The notes under the pieces were generated by a model. That model ran no database searches. It saw only the letters and a list, made by a program, of their open reading frames with translations, and was not told where the DNA came from. Positions 10,283-21,460 of a stretch of DNA of 64,000 nt are shown one piece after another (positions within the stretch are counted from its first letter, which is position 1; every line of letters begins with the position of its first letter). The position numbers and the translations under genes are program-made. Where the stretch lies: positions 13,384,530 to 13,448,529 of the forward strand of contig CAXKWD010000006.1 in NCBI GenBank assembly GCA_964059195.1. Direction: 5' to 3'. This DNA is from Ectobius pallidus (Eukaryota; Arthropoda; Insecta; Blattodea; Ectobiidae).

Positions 10283-11680
10283 TAGGGCAAGGCATTTATA
10301 TATGAAAGCTCCAATGTATATAAATAATTGATTAAATAAGGCGTGTTTGCATTTTTTGCTTTATTTTGCATTTTTCGTCATTTTCAAGAGATAGGTCATT
10401 TTTGGGGTATTTTTAGGTCATTACCTGCATTTCGTCATTTTAGGTCATGTTTCAGTGGGCAATAGACAATCATTTTTATTTGAGAATCTCTGCCAAGTGT
10501 TCATAGTTCATTTTAATTCAGGTTTATTGTAAACACCACAGCAGTTTGTCTTGTAGCTATAAAGAATTACTTTTTCCTTTCTTTTTAAATGACACACATT
10601 TGCTATGGGCAATTTGATGGGCATGCCAGCTCAGAAGAAATTTCTTTTTCGCTAAGGCTGTCCAAGTAGTATAAATTTACTTACTTCTTTAGTAACAAAA
10701 TAAAATCAGGTAAACTGATATAACAAAGTACCAGTATGTTTTTGTTGAATCAATTATAATTGAAATTATGATATGCAGAAAATAAGTTTTTCTAATCATA
10801 TTAAAATCGACCAGCGTCAGCAGAACTACAGATTTGTGATACCTTGACAATCGCGCACTCACATAAAAATAAAAAAATAAAATAAAATAAAATAAATCCA
10901 TGTCAAATCGGCCGGCTCCGTGATTTGGCCCGGGGACCTCCAGAATACGAGTCCAAGGCGTTACCATTTGGCCAACTCAGTCAGTTTGACGGTGTCGTTT
11001 GATAAGCATAAGTGAAGGAATAGTGTTAACTGTCAAATTATACCGGTAGACAAAAATTAAAAATCATGTGATTTTTAATTAGTCGTTACTCTGGTACCGG
11101 TCAACCGATTAGGTCCAAAATTAATAGGCTTCTTGCCATGGACGTTGTAAATTCTTATACCAAGTTTCATGAAAATCCGATAAAGCATATTTGAGTTATG
11201 GGGCCTTTTGTTATATAATACCATAAAAATGCACTAAATTGGGCATTATTCCGGTACCGGACAACCGATTTGGTCCAATATCAACATACATCTTCCCATG
11301 GACAATATAAATGTGTATATCAAGTTTCATGAAAATCCGATAAAGCGTATTTGAGTTATGGCGCGTACAGACACACGGACAGACAGACAGACGGACAGAC
11401 GGACAGAGATTTTTCGTCCCCCACACACAATCTCATAAAGTACCATACTGGCACTTAATACGCGTGTTTTATATTATAAATTCATATATAATGCACTGTC
11501 ATTCATCAAATTGCTTTTACCAATTCGTTACTTTAAAAAACTAAATATAAGTAATAATGAAGAACTTATTGGTCATTTTTTGAAAATTTTGTGTCATTTT
11601 TTCACTATTTTTAAGTTATAAATGCATTTTTCATTTTGCATTTTTTTCACTATTTTTTGGTCATTAAATGCCTTGCCCTA
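10283..11680 (+). mobile_element. hAT MITE (TAGGGCAAGGCATTT ends), with HINE nested inside
   Basis: The terminal inverted repeat TAGGGCAAGGCATTTA is matched by AAATGCCTTGCCCTA at the right end. Flanks GTAATGAC (10275-10282) and GTAATAAA (11681-11688) are an 8-bp duplication with two mismatches. The second copy at 50939-52088 has a perfect one. The interior is T-rich with GGTCATTTT words and no coding capacity. A HINE-like element (10703-11460) interrupts it after AGTAACAAAATA, a site uninterrupted in the second copy. Confidence 0.85.
10703..11460 (-). mobile_element. HINE/DINE-1-like element, copy 2
   Basis: Minus-strand copy with the 3' hairpin end at about 10703-10740, the tRNA-like module at about 10900-10990, roughly two tandem core units, (GTCY)n (as GACAGACGGAC on the plus strand, about 11381-11405), and the 5' end CATACTGGCACTT. 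Shorter than copy 1 because it has fewer core units. Confidence 0.75.
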
Positions 11681-11688
11681 GTAATAAA

Positions 11689-12063
11689 AAATATGCCCCC
11701 TTATCTGTTTTGACAATGCAAATTGTTTATAAACTCACCTTCAAGTAGTAAGCTATTGACATGCATCTGTCTTCGCGCCACGAGTCCGAATAGTTTCATT
11801 GGCAGAACAACATAACCTTCAGCCGCCACAACTTTATCGAAACTAAAATAACTGAGTGGTGTGGTTCTGCAGAAAGTCCGTTTCGCGCGCTTGCGCTTTT
11901 TTGGACAACCCTTGAGAGCGAGAGAGAGAACTGGCACAAACATAGATCGCACTACTGCAAACTGCTATTTTCTTACAAATAACTTTTATAACAGCTATAT
12001 TTACTAAACTAAATCAATAGGCATTTGACTTTTTTAGCGAATTCAACTAATAATACAGTATAA
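11689..12063. other. No recognised gene; one 83-codon ORF
   Basis: A minus-strand ORF at 11701-11952 is arginine/lysine-rich in the middle (CPKKRKRAKRTFCR) but matches no family I know. No splice or promoter context supports it. Confidence 0.3.
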
Positions 12064-12712
12064 TCTATAATAATAAAAGGAAGTGTTTGTCTTTCTGTCT
12101 GTCTGTGCGCGATGCCCAGCAAAATCTACTGAACGCAGAGATCTGAAAATTTAAACGTAGGTGGACTGAAGGGTGGGCGAATGCACCTTGAAGCCGATTT
12201 TTATTTTATTTTAGCTTTCGTTCGCGAGTTATGAGTGAAAAACGTGCATTTTTTTGGACTTTTGAAGCATCAGTTTTCAGCAATATATTTTAATTGTCAA
12301 ATAAATTGCTGGTGGCGATCGCTTGAATTTTATAAGCCCACCCTGGTCGATTCATATTTTGTTTATAATGTCAAGGGACGCAGACATCTGAAATTTTCAA
12401 CTGAGACGGAAGAGGGATAATGAATATAAGCCTAAATGGGCAAACATTGTTCGATTTTGTCGAAACTCACTATGCACGGGTTTTCTGGGCCAGGGAACTC
12501 GATTCTGAGGTCGTTTTTCACATGCTGCGCTTTCTAATCATGGCATTCACTTCAAACCGGATTTTTAGCTGTTTTATTAATTATTAATCGTTTAGTTTAG
12601 GCCTATGAATGTTTCGCGTGCAAGTGTTATGAAATATAATGTTTAATTATTTTGCTCTTAATTTTTAATCTTCCAATTAATTATCGTTGGCGAAGCCGCG
12701 GGGATCTGCTAG
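12064..12712 (+). mobile_element. Short non-autonomous Helitron
   Basis: Begins TCTATAATAATAAAAGGAAG after an A (12063) and ends CTAG before a T (12713), the A|T insertion rule of Helitrons. A GC-rich hairpin (TGGCGAAGCCGCGG region, about 12688-12702) lies shortly before the CTAG, as expected of a Helitron 3' end. Near the 5' end are a GTCT-type microsatellite and the sequence GCGATGCCCAGC, also seen on the minus strand at 60-63 kb. No Rep/helicase is present, so it is non-autonomous. The internal 61-codon ORF is spurious. Confidence 0.8.
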
Positions 12713-13439
12713 TAATATAAATAAGTTGAAATTGACTACAAAGTTCAAAGAGTGTGGGTACAGTGGCGCCAACCTATTTGGGCCCGTGGGGCTGAAGCCC
12801 ACCTAATAATTGTCCGTGTACTATTATCATAAATTATTGCTGCTACTAAAATCGCTTTACAACGAAAATAAGGCTATTGTTGATGTACAGGTAGGGGAAA
12901 AAAGTGGACCCACTAAAATATCTAAATTGCCTATTTGAGCCACTGCGCATGCCTAGCGGCATTCATAGGATAGCAGGGAGTGTATTGAAATATTTTCTAG
13001 TGTCGACTGTCGACTTAGCCCATTTCGAAACCCATTAGAAAATAAGCTAGTAAAATTCATTACTTACCAGTCGCTACGGAATCACCAACGTTCCTTGAAA
13101 TCAGCTACAAGAGTCGGTCCGGTTTTTTTCCTCTACCTGTACATAGTACGATCGCCTATTGCTCCAATTCACTCACGATCGTTTGAAATCGTTCCTCGGT
13201 TAAATTGTTACGACTTTCAGCGCGATTTTCACAGCCACCGCCGAAATATCTTTTTACGCTTTGAAAAGACGAAAGACATCTTTGCGTTCAGAAAAAAACT
13301 TATCACATTGTTTTTCTAAATAGGTCTATAGCCTACATAAAGAGAGCGCGGGAAAGTCAGATAATAGAAATTAGATGGTGCTTGTGATATCATAGGAAGG
13401 ACATTAATTGATAAGGCAAGGAATTATTACATAGTCTAA
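12713..13439. other. No recognised gene
   Basis: Contains CAGTGGCGCCAACC at about 12761, which resembles a hAT terminal repeat, but no partner end was found. A 74-codon plus-strand ORF at 13095-13319 is unrecognised. Confidence 0.4.
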
Positions 13440-13550
13440 GTCAAGAATGTGAAGTACAAGACATTGGTGACTGGTTAAAAAGAAGAAAGACTGGAACGAA
13501 CATATAGAAGGAGCCGCAAGGGACAATAAACCAGAGGGAAAGGTAACTTA
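13440..13550 (+). pseudogene. Small LINE tail remnant
   Basis: One frame reads LVKKKKDWNEHI, then ARDNKPEGK, the motif that precedes the C-terminus of many insect LINE proteins (KDWNEHI..M...ARDN.P.G). Only about 35 codons survive. Confidence 0.5.
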
Positions 13551-13699
13551 TAGGGGGCTTAGATATATCGAAATGGAAAACATTACATAAATCTTACACT
13601 GCTGCTTTGAATCAAATGTCAGTAGAGAAAAATTACTTAAGTATGCAATAAGTAGCGTACAGATTTTCACAAAAGCTGATAAAAATAAATAAAAAAAAG

Positions 13700-14089
13700 T
13701 GTGCGTGGAACGCCACGCGACAGAAGTGAAACTTGTTTTAATTTTTGGATTTTTCAATTTTGGATTATTGGATTTTTTTAATTTTGGATTGTTGGACTTT
13801 TTAATATTTCGTTTTTGAACTTTTTTTAATTTTGGATTTTTTAATCTGCGATTTTTTAAGTTTGGATTTTTTTTATTATTAAATTTTGGATCTTTTAATT
13901 TTGGATTTTTTAAATTTTGGTCTGTGAATTTTTTAATTTTGGATTTTTTAAACTTTGGATAAGCCTAATCATTGAGTTGATTGTTTTCTGTGCCGTCCGT
14001 TCCGTCACACCTCACTAATTTCGTGACGATTTTTTAGCGTTACACAAGCTCTCGATTTACCCCTACCGCGGCTAAAGAAGTTTCACTTC
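13700..14089 (+). repeat. AT-rich dispersed repeat, copy 1 (GAAGTGAAACTT ends)
   Basis: A GC hairpin (GCGTGGAACGCCACGC) is followed by GAAGTGAAACTT (13723), then an array of TTTTTAATTTTGGA words. It closes with CTACCGCGGCTAAAG and AAGTTTCACTTC (to 14089), the inverse of the start. A longer copy lies inverted at 38117-38815 with the same hairpin outside the GAAGTG end. There is no coding capacity. The class is unknown. Confidence 0.7.
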
Positions 14090-14847
14090 AAAAACACTGT
14101 TCTAAACAATTATAGCAATTAGGGAAAATCTTTCTCTGCCTAGTTCCATGGACTCCAGGTTTTGTGGCAACTTGGCAAAATATAACACAAAATAGTTCTG
14201 CTACGATAACATCAAATACAATAGTCCTCCCCACGAATTAAAAATGTTTTAGTACAATTCTTATATTTAAAATTACCGTCATTACCAACCCTCTTTACGA
14301 TCTGATTTCTCTTTAATAACATAATACTTCAATTTCACTAATGTTGACTAACTATCTTTTAACTTGTATAGATTTTGCTCAGGCATCATGAAGATGTATT
14401 GACAAATGGAGATCATTTCCAGTCATAACAGTAACCATAGCCTTCTGCAATACTGAATCAAAATGCTTCGGGGTCACCGAACATCGGATAATATAATATA
14501 GATGTTAGTAAATAAAGAGGGCCTTGGCTATACTTTACTGCAGTCTTATGTTTGCGGACAGACTTTCACGGCTAACGTATTCTTAATCATTACAAGCGAA
14601 CTTGGCAACATACAGACAGCCGGTCTACCTAACCAAACTTCGTAAACATATCTTCACTATCTGTACTGTGACTCTGCTTCCCGAAAAGTTATTCCTAATT
14701 TCATTACAGAGTGGAGTTTGCGGCTGATTTGGGGATGTTTGTTCCCCACACCTGCCTCAGTTTTCGTTGCGGTCTTAATCACAAAGAAAACTGCTCCCCA
14801 GCAATTCGGTTTGTAAAGACAAATTCACCGGTCCACGGGCGCCAACC
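14090..14847. other. No gene recognised
   Basis: Unremarkable AT-rich sequence up to the LTR. The plus-strand ORF at 14711-14902 crosses the LTR boundary and is not credible. GGCGCCA at 14838-14844 abuts the LTR and equals the primer-binding core of element A. Confidence 0.5.
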
Positions 14848-16169
14848 TGTCAATAAACAGATAGATTTATATTGTGGACCAGTTCCGAATCGCCAGAGAT
14901 AGTTGATTTGCCTGGTTAGTCAGTCAGTAGAGATGATCGTCTTATCTCCGTGGTTAATTTCGAATTAAAGGAGAATACGAGAAACAACACAAGATCTTTC
15001 TATTAATCCAATATTTAATGTTCTCTGATTTAGTTTAATTTTGATAGGAGGCTTTTAACGTGTGTTGCACAGAATGTCAATATATATATATGATATGTCC
15101 TACGGCGCACTTCAATCAAATTTACTGGCTACTTTCAATGTTAGTCTTTTCTTTCGTGTATAAAATCTTACTTATATAGCGCGGATAAAATATCTTTAAT
15201 TAATAATCACTTGAAAAATACTGTCCTTCACTATTAACGCGCTTCTACTACAATCTACTTCTTCACTCTACTTACGCGCTTCTAAATCAACTATGCGTCG
15301 AACTTGCTAATACTTATAATAATCTTATTTTTATAGCGCGGATAAAATATACGTCTTCTTCCTACGACTCTCAGTGATGCAAGACTTATATTCAATTTAC
15401 TGTCACTTTAAAGTACTTCTTCACTAGACTAACGCGCTGCTAATAAAATATACGTCGGACTTGCTAATATTTCTAATAATCTTATTTTTATAGCGCGGAT
15501 AAAATACACATCCTCTCCCTACGACGTTCCGTGATGCAAGACGAGTTAGTTTATTTCATTTGTTTCCAAATGTTGCTCTCGTAACGAAGTTTTTCCCTAC
15601 TCTTCTGTTTTTCTATTGGCTAATTATACTTCCTATATGCCCTTTTTGATCACACATGTGTTCTTATTGGTCCACTCAAATTTGTATCTAAAGCTTCCTT
15701 TTCAGCGTTTTACAGTTAAAAGATGCTGTGTTCTACTAACGCAACCTGTCAAAAATGATGTGTTACTTCTGGAGACAGTGAGACGGGAATCGGGTTCGAC
15801 CCATTTCCTGTTTAAGATAAATCAATCAATAAGTCTTATAATATAAGTCCTGTTGTCCTTTAATGGTCATAAAAATGTTGTCCTTAATTTTAGAAGTATT
15901 TTGATATAAGTCTGACCTATATCGGCTAATTATTACTGTGTATAAATAGATTTTGATATCAAAGGGTAATTCAATTAAATAGCGAAATGAACTGTAATAT
16001 GTCATCTTGTAGGTCTTAATGTCCTCCTTCTAAAGGTGTAATTTGTTTTATTATGCTATATGTCGTTTTGTCGTAATAAGTCCTGAATGGTCACCGGTGT
16101 AATGCGTTTTGCTTGTCTTTAGGAGTCGAAATGTCGTGGGTGGTCTGGTCAGTCCGTGAAACAGTTGCA
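14848..16169 (-). repeat. LTR of element A (downstream copy)
   Basis: 1,322 bp, ends TGCAAC...TTGACA on the minus strand, nearly identical to 31548-32870. Two oddities: the outer flank continues GGTTGGCGCC, i.e. a primer-binding site where host DNA is expected, and the inner flank has no purine tract. Confidence 0.9.
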
Positions 16170-17774
16170 AATGTCCGTATTAAAAGATTTAATAATCAGG
16201 TAATTGGTAGTAAACATTCATGGTCACTAGTAATGCATGATTTTAAAACTTTTGATACCCTCACTTTCAAATTCTCCTATGTCCTAGCTTCTCTTCATCA
16301 AAATTATTTAATTTAGCCAATTTTCTCACTTAATCGCTTTCTCTATTATATCGCTCTTTCTTTCAAATATCCTTTTAATTCATTATATCGCATTTTTCTT
16401 TTAAATATCCGTTTAATTCATTTTTCATTAATTGTTTCCTCTGTGCAACATTCGAATATCGCCTAGTTCAACATTTAAAAAAAAACACATAACTTCAAAA
16501 CAATTACAAAATAATATGAACAATACCTTGTTGTAGAATTCCACATTTCAATTGAATATAATATGATGACTGTCCTCACGTGTCCTTCAATTTCTGTTAA
16601 ACATAACGTTTTTCAATTCATAACCCTTAACATATTGTAATATTTCACATTTTATCTTTCTTCATTTTGCCTTCTATTAACACTTGTCACCATAATTCTT
16701 CATACTTCGATTTTCTATGCAGTGGTTAGGTAAGTTTAGACCAAATTCTCATGTATATTGCTCCTTTACAATTTCAAAAGAGGATTCCTTCACAACTTTG
16801 TGCATTCGCCAATCTACATCATTTAATTCTTCACTCATTATATCATTTTCTTTCTACCTTCTTGTTTTCACATCTGACTACTTAATAATTCTTATTTCCT
16901 GCCATTTCATATGCAGATATGTTTATTTTCCCATACACTTTACCTTATATTCTAACATTTTTTTATACCTTTATTTTCCTTTTACATTTCACTTTCTCAT
17001 ATTTCCTATCAGATTGGTCAGCTGTTAGAAGAAATTCCTTAGATATACAAACAGTATAAAATAATTATTTATACTTTTGAAACTTTTCAAAATCAGGAAA
17101 AATAAATTTGGGTCATAAAATGTGTTTTCTTTTATCTTTTAACTTTTCCAAAATGTGTGAGGCTTTTAAATTTTTACATCATATAAGTGTTAGTTAAAAC
17201 AACCTAAATCAAATAATTGTGTGATTACTTAGCCAAAATTAATGCCTTTTTCCCCTCAACATTTCAATTCAATACGGGAATTAGCCAATATATTTACAAC
17301 TTATAACTAACTATGTACAAATTCCTAGGGGACAGAGTAAATCTCGATGTACCATACCTAGTCATGTAGTGTTTGCAATGATTTACATTTTATGTAATAA
17401 ACATTGTCATCAGTCCATTTCCTATTATTCACTACATTAGGGCGTCATTACTCAACCGTAGAATGCAGTATTCATATGTGTCTCTTTGCCAACATACGTT
17501 GGAATAAGGCACTAATTACGAAGAAAAAAATCACACTATAATTATTTTACTCATTCGAGAAGTCCTTATTGTCAGTCCATTTCTTTATCATTTTGATACC
17601 TCTAATTACCTTCATTTTCCCTGAGATAATTTAGGGATTCCCCGCAATCCATCAACAATTCTGGTCCGGCATTCCTCCTTTGATTTTCAAGTTTGTATTA
17701 TGGTGTTTTAAGTTTATGGGGGTTGTTTATTTACATTGAATCTGGGAAGGTGAAGATCAAAATAAAATGTAATT
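16170..17774. other. Non-coding 3' segment of element A
   Basis: 1.6 kb between protease and LTR with no conserved pol motif on either strand. It includes a short imperfect duplication (CTTTCAAATATCCTTTTAATTC-like words near 16360 and 16402). The usual place of RT, RNase H and integrase is empty. Confidence 0.6.
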
Positions 17775-18845
17775 TTATATGCATATGAATTCTAATTCAT
17801 CTTCATAATCAGTATCGAAGTTTTGAACAAAATTTCCTGTACTTCTGAATGGTGGTTGTGTATTTACAATGCTAAAATTATTTGTGTTTACTGTTTCGTG
17901 TGGAGCAAAATCTGGGTCAAGTTCCTTTTGCAAAGAGTTCATTTGGGGTGTGAGGCTACCTGCTGTGCGGTCAGCTGTGTCTGAAGTGCCGGGTCTAATT
18001 CTTACAAGGGGATGAGTTCCTGCTTGAAGATATTCAACAAAAAAGCTTTCTTCTCCAATATCAGGGGAATTCTCTCTTTCAACTGTTTCTGGGGCGTTAA
18101 AAGGTATTACAGTTTCTATTTCCTGCTCATTTATAAATTCCAAAGAATTATTACGGAAATTTAGTATTGCTTGTAACTTCCTAAATACTTCACAACCTAC
18201 TATGATTGGGAGATTCAAACCTGGGACAGTTAGGAATAATATTTCCAATGTCTGCCCTTTTATGGTTACAGGAACTAAACACTGATCTGTGATTCTACAC
18301 CTTTTCTGGCCAACAGCCAACTGGGCGCTCATATTCTGCACTGGGAGTATTTGTTTTATAACTTTAACTCTCTGCAATTCTAAGAAAGTCGCGCGAGACA
18401 TGATTTCCACATCGGATCCGGTGTCCAATGTTATGGGATATGTTTGGTCTCCTATTTGTGCATTTATTACAGGTGATTTCATATTCATTGGGTTGACATC
18501 ATTCCTTTGTAAAATGCCTATAGCTACATCTGCCTGTGGTTCATTGTTACTGAGTTGTGCATGGTTTTCTGGTGTTGGTGTTGTGGTATTGTCATGTATC
18601 AACTGATTGTTTTTATCGTTTTTCTCAGACGAAATGTCGCTTATTGGGTTCACTGTGGTTTTAGGAGTACAATGGGGGTTCATATTTACAAGGGGAACTC
18701 CTATCCTGTTTGTGTCTTTCTCATTATTTACATTGGTAGGGTTATCATTACTGCAGGCTTCAGATGAGTTTATGTTTCCTCCAGAATTGCTAATAGACGC
18801 AGGGCTTCCGGTTGGAGGTATTACAAAAGCCCTTAAGCGTTTAAA
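17775..18845 (-). CDS. Element A protease (pro), reached by -1 frameshift
   Basis: Open frame from the slippery site at 18845 to 17775; the first ATG is at 18683 (302 codons). The active site LDTGSDVEIMS lies at about residues 87-97 of the ATG-started reading, and LPIIVGCEVFR follows some 70 residues later, the paired motif of retropepsins. The enzyme cleaves the Gag polyprotein in the particle and works as a dimer. The region before the protease is Asn/Thr/Pro-rich linker; the tail after it is acidic and ends at a stop with no RT. No separate ribosome entry is evident, so expression as a Gag-Pro fusion through the TTTAAAC slip is the likely route (inference). Confidence 0.8.
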   Translation of the reverse strand, partial: FKRLRAFVIPPTGSPASISNSGGNINSSEACSNDNPTNVNNEKDTNRIGVPLVNMNPHCTPKTTVNPISDISSEKNDKNNQLIHDNTTTPTPENHAQLSNNEPQADVAIGILQRNDVNPMNMKSPVINAQIGDQTYPITLDTGSDVEIMSRATFLELQRVKVIKQILPVQNMSAQLAVGQKRCRITDQCLVPVTIKGQTLEILFLTVPGLNLPIIVGCEVFRKLQAILNFRNNSLEFINEQEIETVIPFNAPETVERENSPDIGEESFFVEYLQAGTHPLVRIRPGTSDTADRTAGSLTPQMNSLQKELDPDFAPHETVNTNNFSIVNTQPPFRSTGNFVQNFDTDYEDELEFICI

Positions 18846-19396
18846 GCTACGTCAGCTGGTGGAGTGTTTGCCCTACTCGTCGTTCTACTATTCCTCTCAT
18901 TAGGGGATCTGGGACGATTCTCTGCTTCGGCACGGGCAAACCTGTTATTGTTGTCATTTCTTATGTATCGGTTATTCACTACACGACCACGAAATTGAGG
19001 ACGAAAATATCCCTGATTTAAATGGCTCCGATAATACCAAGAGGGGGTTCTGCCACGATTATTTGGAAAATTCCTGCCTCGCGAATAATTACCATACGAG
19101 TTTCTGCCTCGTCCGTAGGATCTCTGGTACTGCTGATTATTATTAGGGTAAGGCCTGTATCGGGAATAGTTACTATTATTATTAGCTGTCCTATTGCCTC
19201 CATTTCTCCAGAATGGATTTCGTGTGCCTCTCTGATAGTCATAATTTTGCCAATAGGGCTCCGGGCTTCTTCGCTGTGAACTGGGCGAATGGAAATTTTC
19301 CCTCCTTTTATTCTGCATTTGATTATTATTATTTTCCGGTGTCCCGATCTCACTTTCTGACTGGGTACCTCCTGCAAGGATTTCAATAATCGTCAC
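18833..19396 (-). CDS. Element A gag, C-terminal basic region
   Basis: About 187 codons, rich in Arg, Asn, Tyr and Gly, with repeated RGRN, YGRGRNSYGNYSRG and NNNRF words. It lacks a CCHC zinc knuckle, so RNA binding would rely on the RG-type basic segment (inference). It follows the preceding gag frame after a one-base shift at about 19394. The first codon of this frame in the open stretch is GTG, which argues that it is a continuation and not an independent gene. The 3' end, GCT TTA AAC GCT TAA on the minus strand, overlaps the protease frame. Confidence 0.7.
   Translation of the reverse strand: MTIIEILAGGTQSESEIGTPENNNNQMQNKRRENFHSPSSQRRSPEPYWQNYDYQRGTRNPFWRNGGNRTANNNSNYSRYRPYPNNNQQYQRSYGRGRNSYGNYSRGRNFPNNRGRTPSWYYRSHLNQGYFRPQFRGRVVNNRYIRNDNNNRFARAEAENRPRSPNERNSRTTSRANTPPADVALNA
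18839..18845 (-). promoter_or_regulatory. -1 ribosomal frameshift heptamer TTTAAAC
   Basis: On the minus strand gag codons read GCT TTA AAC GCT TAA. The heptamer T TTA AAC fits X XXY YYZ in the zero frame, and slipping back one base gives TTT AAA CGC TTA, which stays open into the protease. It lies two codons before the gag stop. A downstream pseudoknot was not tested. Confidence 0.8.
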
Positions 19397-20174
19397 ATAT
19401 CGCTGGTATTTTGTGGAGAGGCTACTATCAAACTATTTCTTATTGAGGTTGGAAAATGAAGACAGAGGGCTTGAATGAAACTTTGCTCATCAATTTTTGG
19501 AATCAGGAGTTGTTTTTGATCACACAAGGAAATAAAATATTCTAAATAATTCATTCCACAACTACGGTCATATTTACCATAAAAAATGAGGTTTCTGATA
19601 CGTTCCTGTGTTGATTTTGACCAGTACTCTTGCAAAAAGGCCTCCTCGAAAGTTTGCATATCTAAGCTTTGAGTATCATTTATAACATGAAACCATCTAA
19701 GTGCTGACTTCTGTAGGGATCGAGAAATTAAAACCATTTTGAGGTTTTCTGGTACATTTCGTAACCGGAAATAAGTTTTTAAGTCGCTCAAATACCTCAC
19801 AGGATTTGTCTTTTGTGAGTCTTCAAAGGTGGGTAATGGTAAATCATTATTACTCAGTGCATAATTATTTACACTATTTGCTGTATTTATGTCCTGCATT
19901 GAATTATTTCTACTAGTGGAAGGTAAATTCAATCCGTTATGGGATCTGAATAATGGAGCGGGAAGTTCCTGCGGAATAGGTAGTTGAAAATTATTCCCCG
20001 GGAGAGAGGTGGTCGAGTTGGTAACAGGGGTGTTTACAGGTGGGTTTTCCCTATTCTCAATAGACAATTCATGGTCTCGTACCTGCTGTCTCAATCGGTC
20101 TATTTCCGATTGCATATTTACAGTCACACGCTGAATTTCACTTACCTGTCCTCGGACAGAATCAACCTGCCCGG
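19393..20174 (-). pseudogene. Element A gag, central part (capsid-like), ends in a frameshift
   Basis: The long open frame (19393-20127 from the first ATG, and open up to the insertion point at 20174) carries an N-terminal helical segment, a Pro/Asn/Ser linker and a capsid-like region: YLSDLKTYFRLRNVPENL, ALRWFHVINDTQS and FEEAFLQEYWS, then ERIRNLIFYGKYD. These match the general fold signature of Ty3/gypsy Gag capsids. It stops at TGA (19393-19395), where the -1 frame continues the protein, so a single-base lesion or a second slip is required. Element B separates it from the gag N-terminus at 30951. Confidence 0.7.
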
Positions 20175-21443
20175 TGTGCCCCGGGCACAGTTACATATGT
20201 TGGAAGCTTAGGACATATGATTTTGTGTAGTAGACCTGGGTTCGACCATTCTAGCTAAATTAGTGACGCTACTGTTTAACCTTCAAAAACTGGGCACCCA
20301 TTATGACGAAATGAACACTGGACAGATTAATATGAATTACTGGAAAAAAGAGATTTTTGAGTAAATATATGTATATGGAAAGATATTTTTCTGTAACAAT
20401 TTTATTAACAGCTTTAAACAAATTTAGAATTACAACATTGTGAGACAATATATATTTTGTAAGAACGACCTTTTATTTCTTGGAAATAACCTTGGGATGA
20501 CTAAGCATAAAACTGTATATATATATTCTGTTGTGTACAACAACCTAGAGCACGGGCGAAATACACCACAAAAATTCTAAATGCACCCTTTTGAGAAGAC
20601 CAACCCGTCTCTAGAAAAATCCCCTAAAACCCAGGCTCATTGCCGCAAATAAATACAATACTTTCGAGAACACCCTGTACATACTGGCTAGTATTCCCCA
20701 TGACTAGAAAACCCCAGTAAGTTCCTAGATTATCTACAACTTCAAAGCATAGGGCAATCTCAAAACTCAAAATGGCGTCTGTGCTGAAAAATACTTCACA
20801 AAACCCACTCTAAACCATGCTAATATCAGTTGTCTGGCGAAAAATACTGAATTACTGTTTTCGGAAAGGCAAAGAACGTGAAATAGAAGTTACAGAACGG
20901 ACGGACGTGATATAATTAGTTTGAAGAAAAACAGAAGTGAACAAAGCAAAATTACAAGAAATTTAGATGGTGTAGGCGTAATTTCAAAAGATCCAAACTT
21001 GACCGGAAAAATAACTTATTCAACAAAAATTATTTAATATATATTTTCAGAAACGGAAATTTAGATAGCCGAAACGGGTGAGCACAAAATTTAGATTTGA
21101 ATCACTATTAACATTGAAAAGAATATGGATAGGTCTCACCCAGCTTTGCTGTCGTCTTCAGACATCGTGATGTACGGCAGCTACGCCCACCAAAAACACT
21201 GAAACTCAAATTACATGTTCCTGTCGCGAAGGCTAGATCCCAACTGCCAGTCGCTTGTACCAGCCGCTACTCCCTAGCATTTCACCAGATGGCAGTGCAG
21301 TCTAAGAGCGCTATTAAGAATTACCGAGAACCACGGTGTTTAGAGTGGGTCAAAACATGATTTTACCTCCCTGAAGTAAAAAGCAGTTGGCAACAATTAG
21401 TGAAGACTTTAATATAATCAAATGAGCCGTTTTTCACGGCTCA
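20175..21443 (-). repeat. 3' LTR of element B
   Basis: 1,269 bp; minus-strand ends TGAGCCGTGAAAAACGGCTC and GGGGCACA. The start is itself a hairpin (GAGCCG...CGGCTC). Versus the 5' LTR I saw one substitution and a TA length difference, so the insertion is very young. Confidence 0.95.
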
Positions 21444-21460
21444 AACTCCCCTGTCTGCCC
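21444..21460 (-). other. Polypurine tract of element B
   Basis: Minus strand reads GGGCAGACAGGGGAGTT immediately before the 3' LTR TG; a purine-rich plus-strand primer in the expected place. Confidence 0.7.

Noticed and set aside
12761..12775. hAT terminal repeats CAGTGGCGCC (12761) and CAGTGGCGGC (59562)
   Set aside because: No matching inverse end or duplication was found for either; recorded only as possible solo ends.
15616..15846. Identical 76-codon ORFs in 15616-15846 and 32317-32547
   Set aside because: They lie inside the two LTRs of element A, on the antisense strand; identity reflects the LTR duplication.
18289..19279. Several plus-strand ORFs with hydrophobic stretches (18289-18606, 18555-18903, 19022-19279)
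   Set aside because: They are opposite-strand shadows of protease and gag of element A.
19385..19400. Second programmed frameshift inside gag of element A
   Set aside because: No canonical slippery heptamer at the GATATGTGA junction; an ordinary single-base lesion is simpler.
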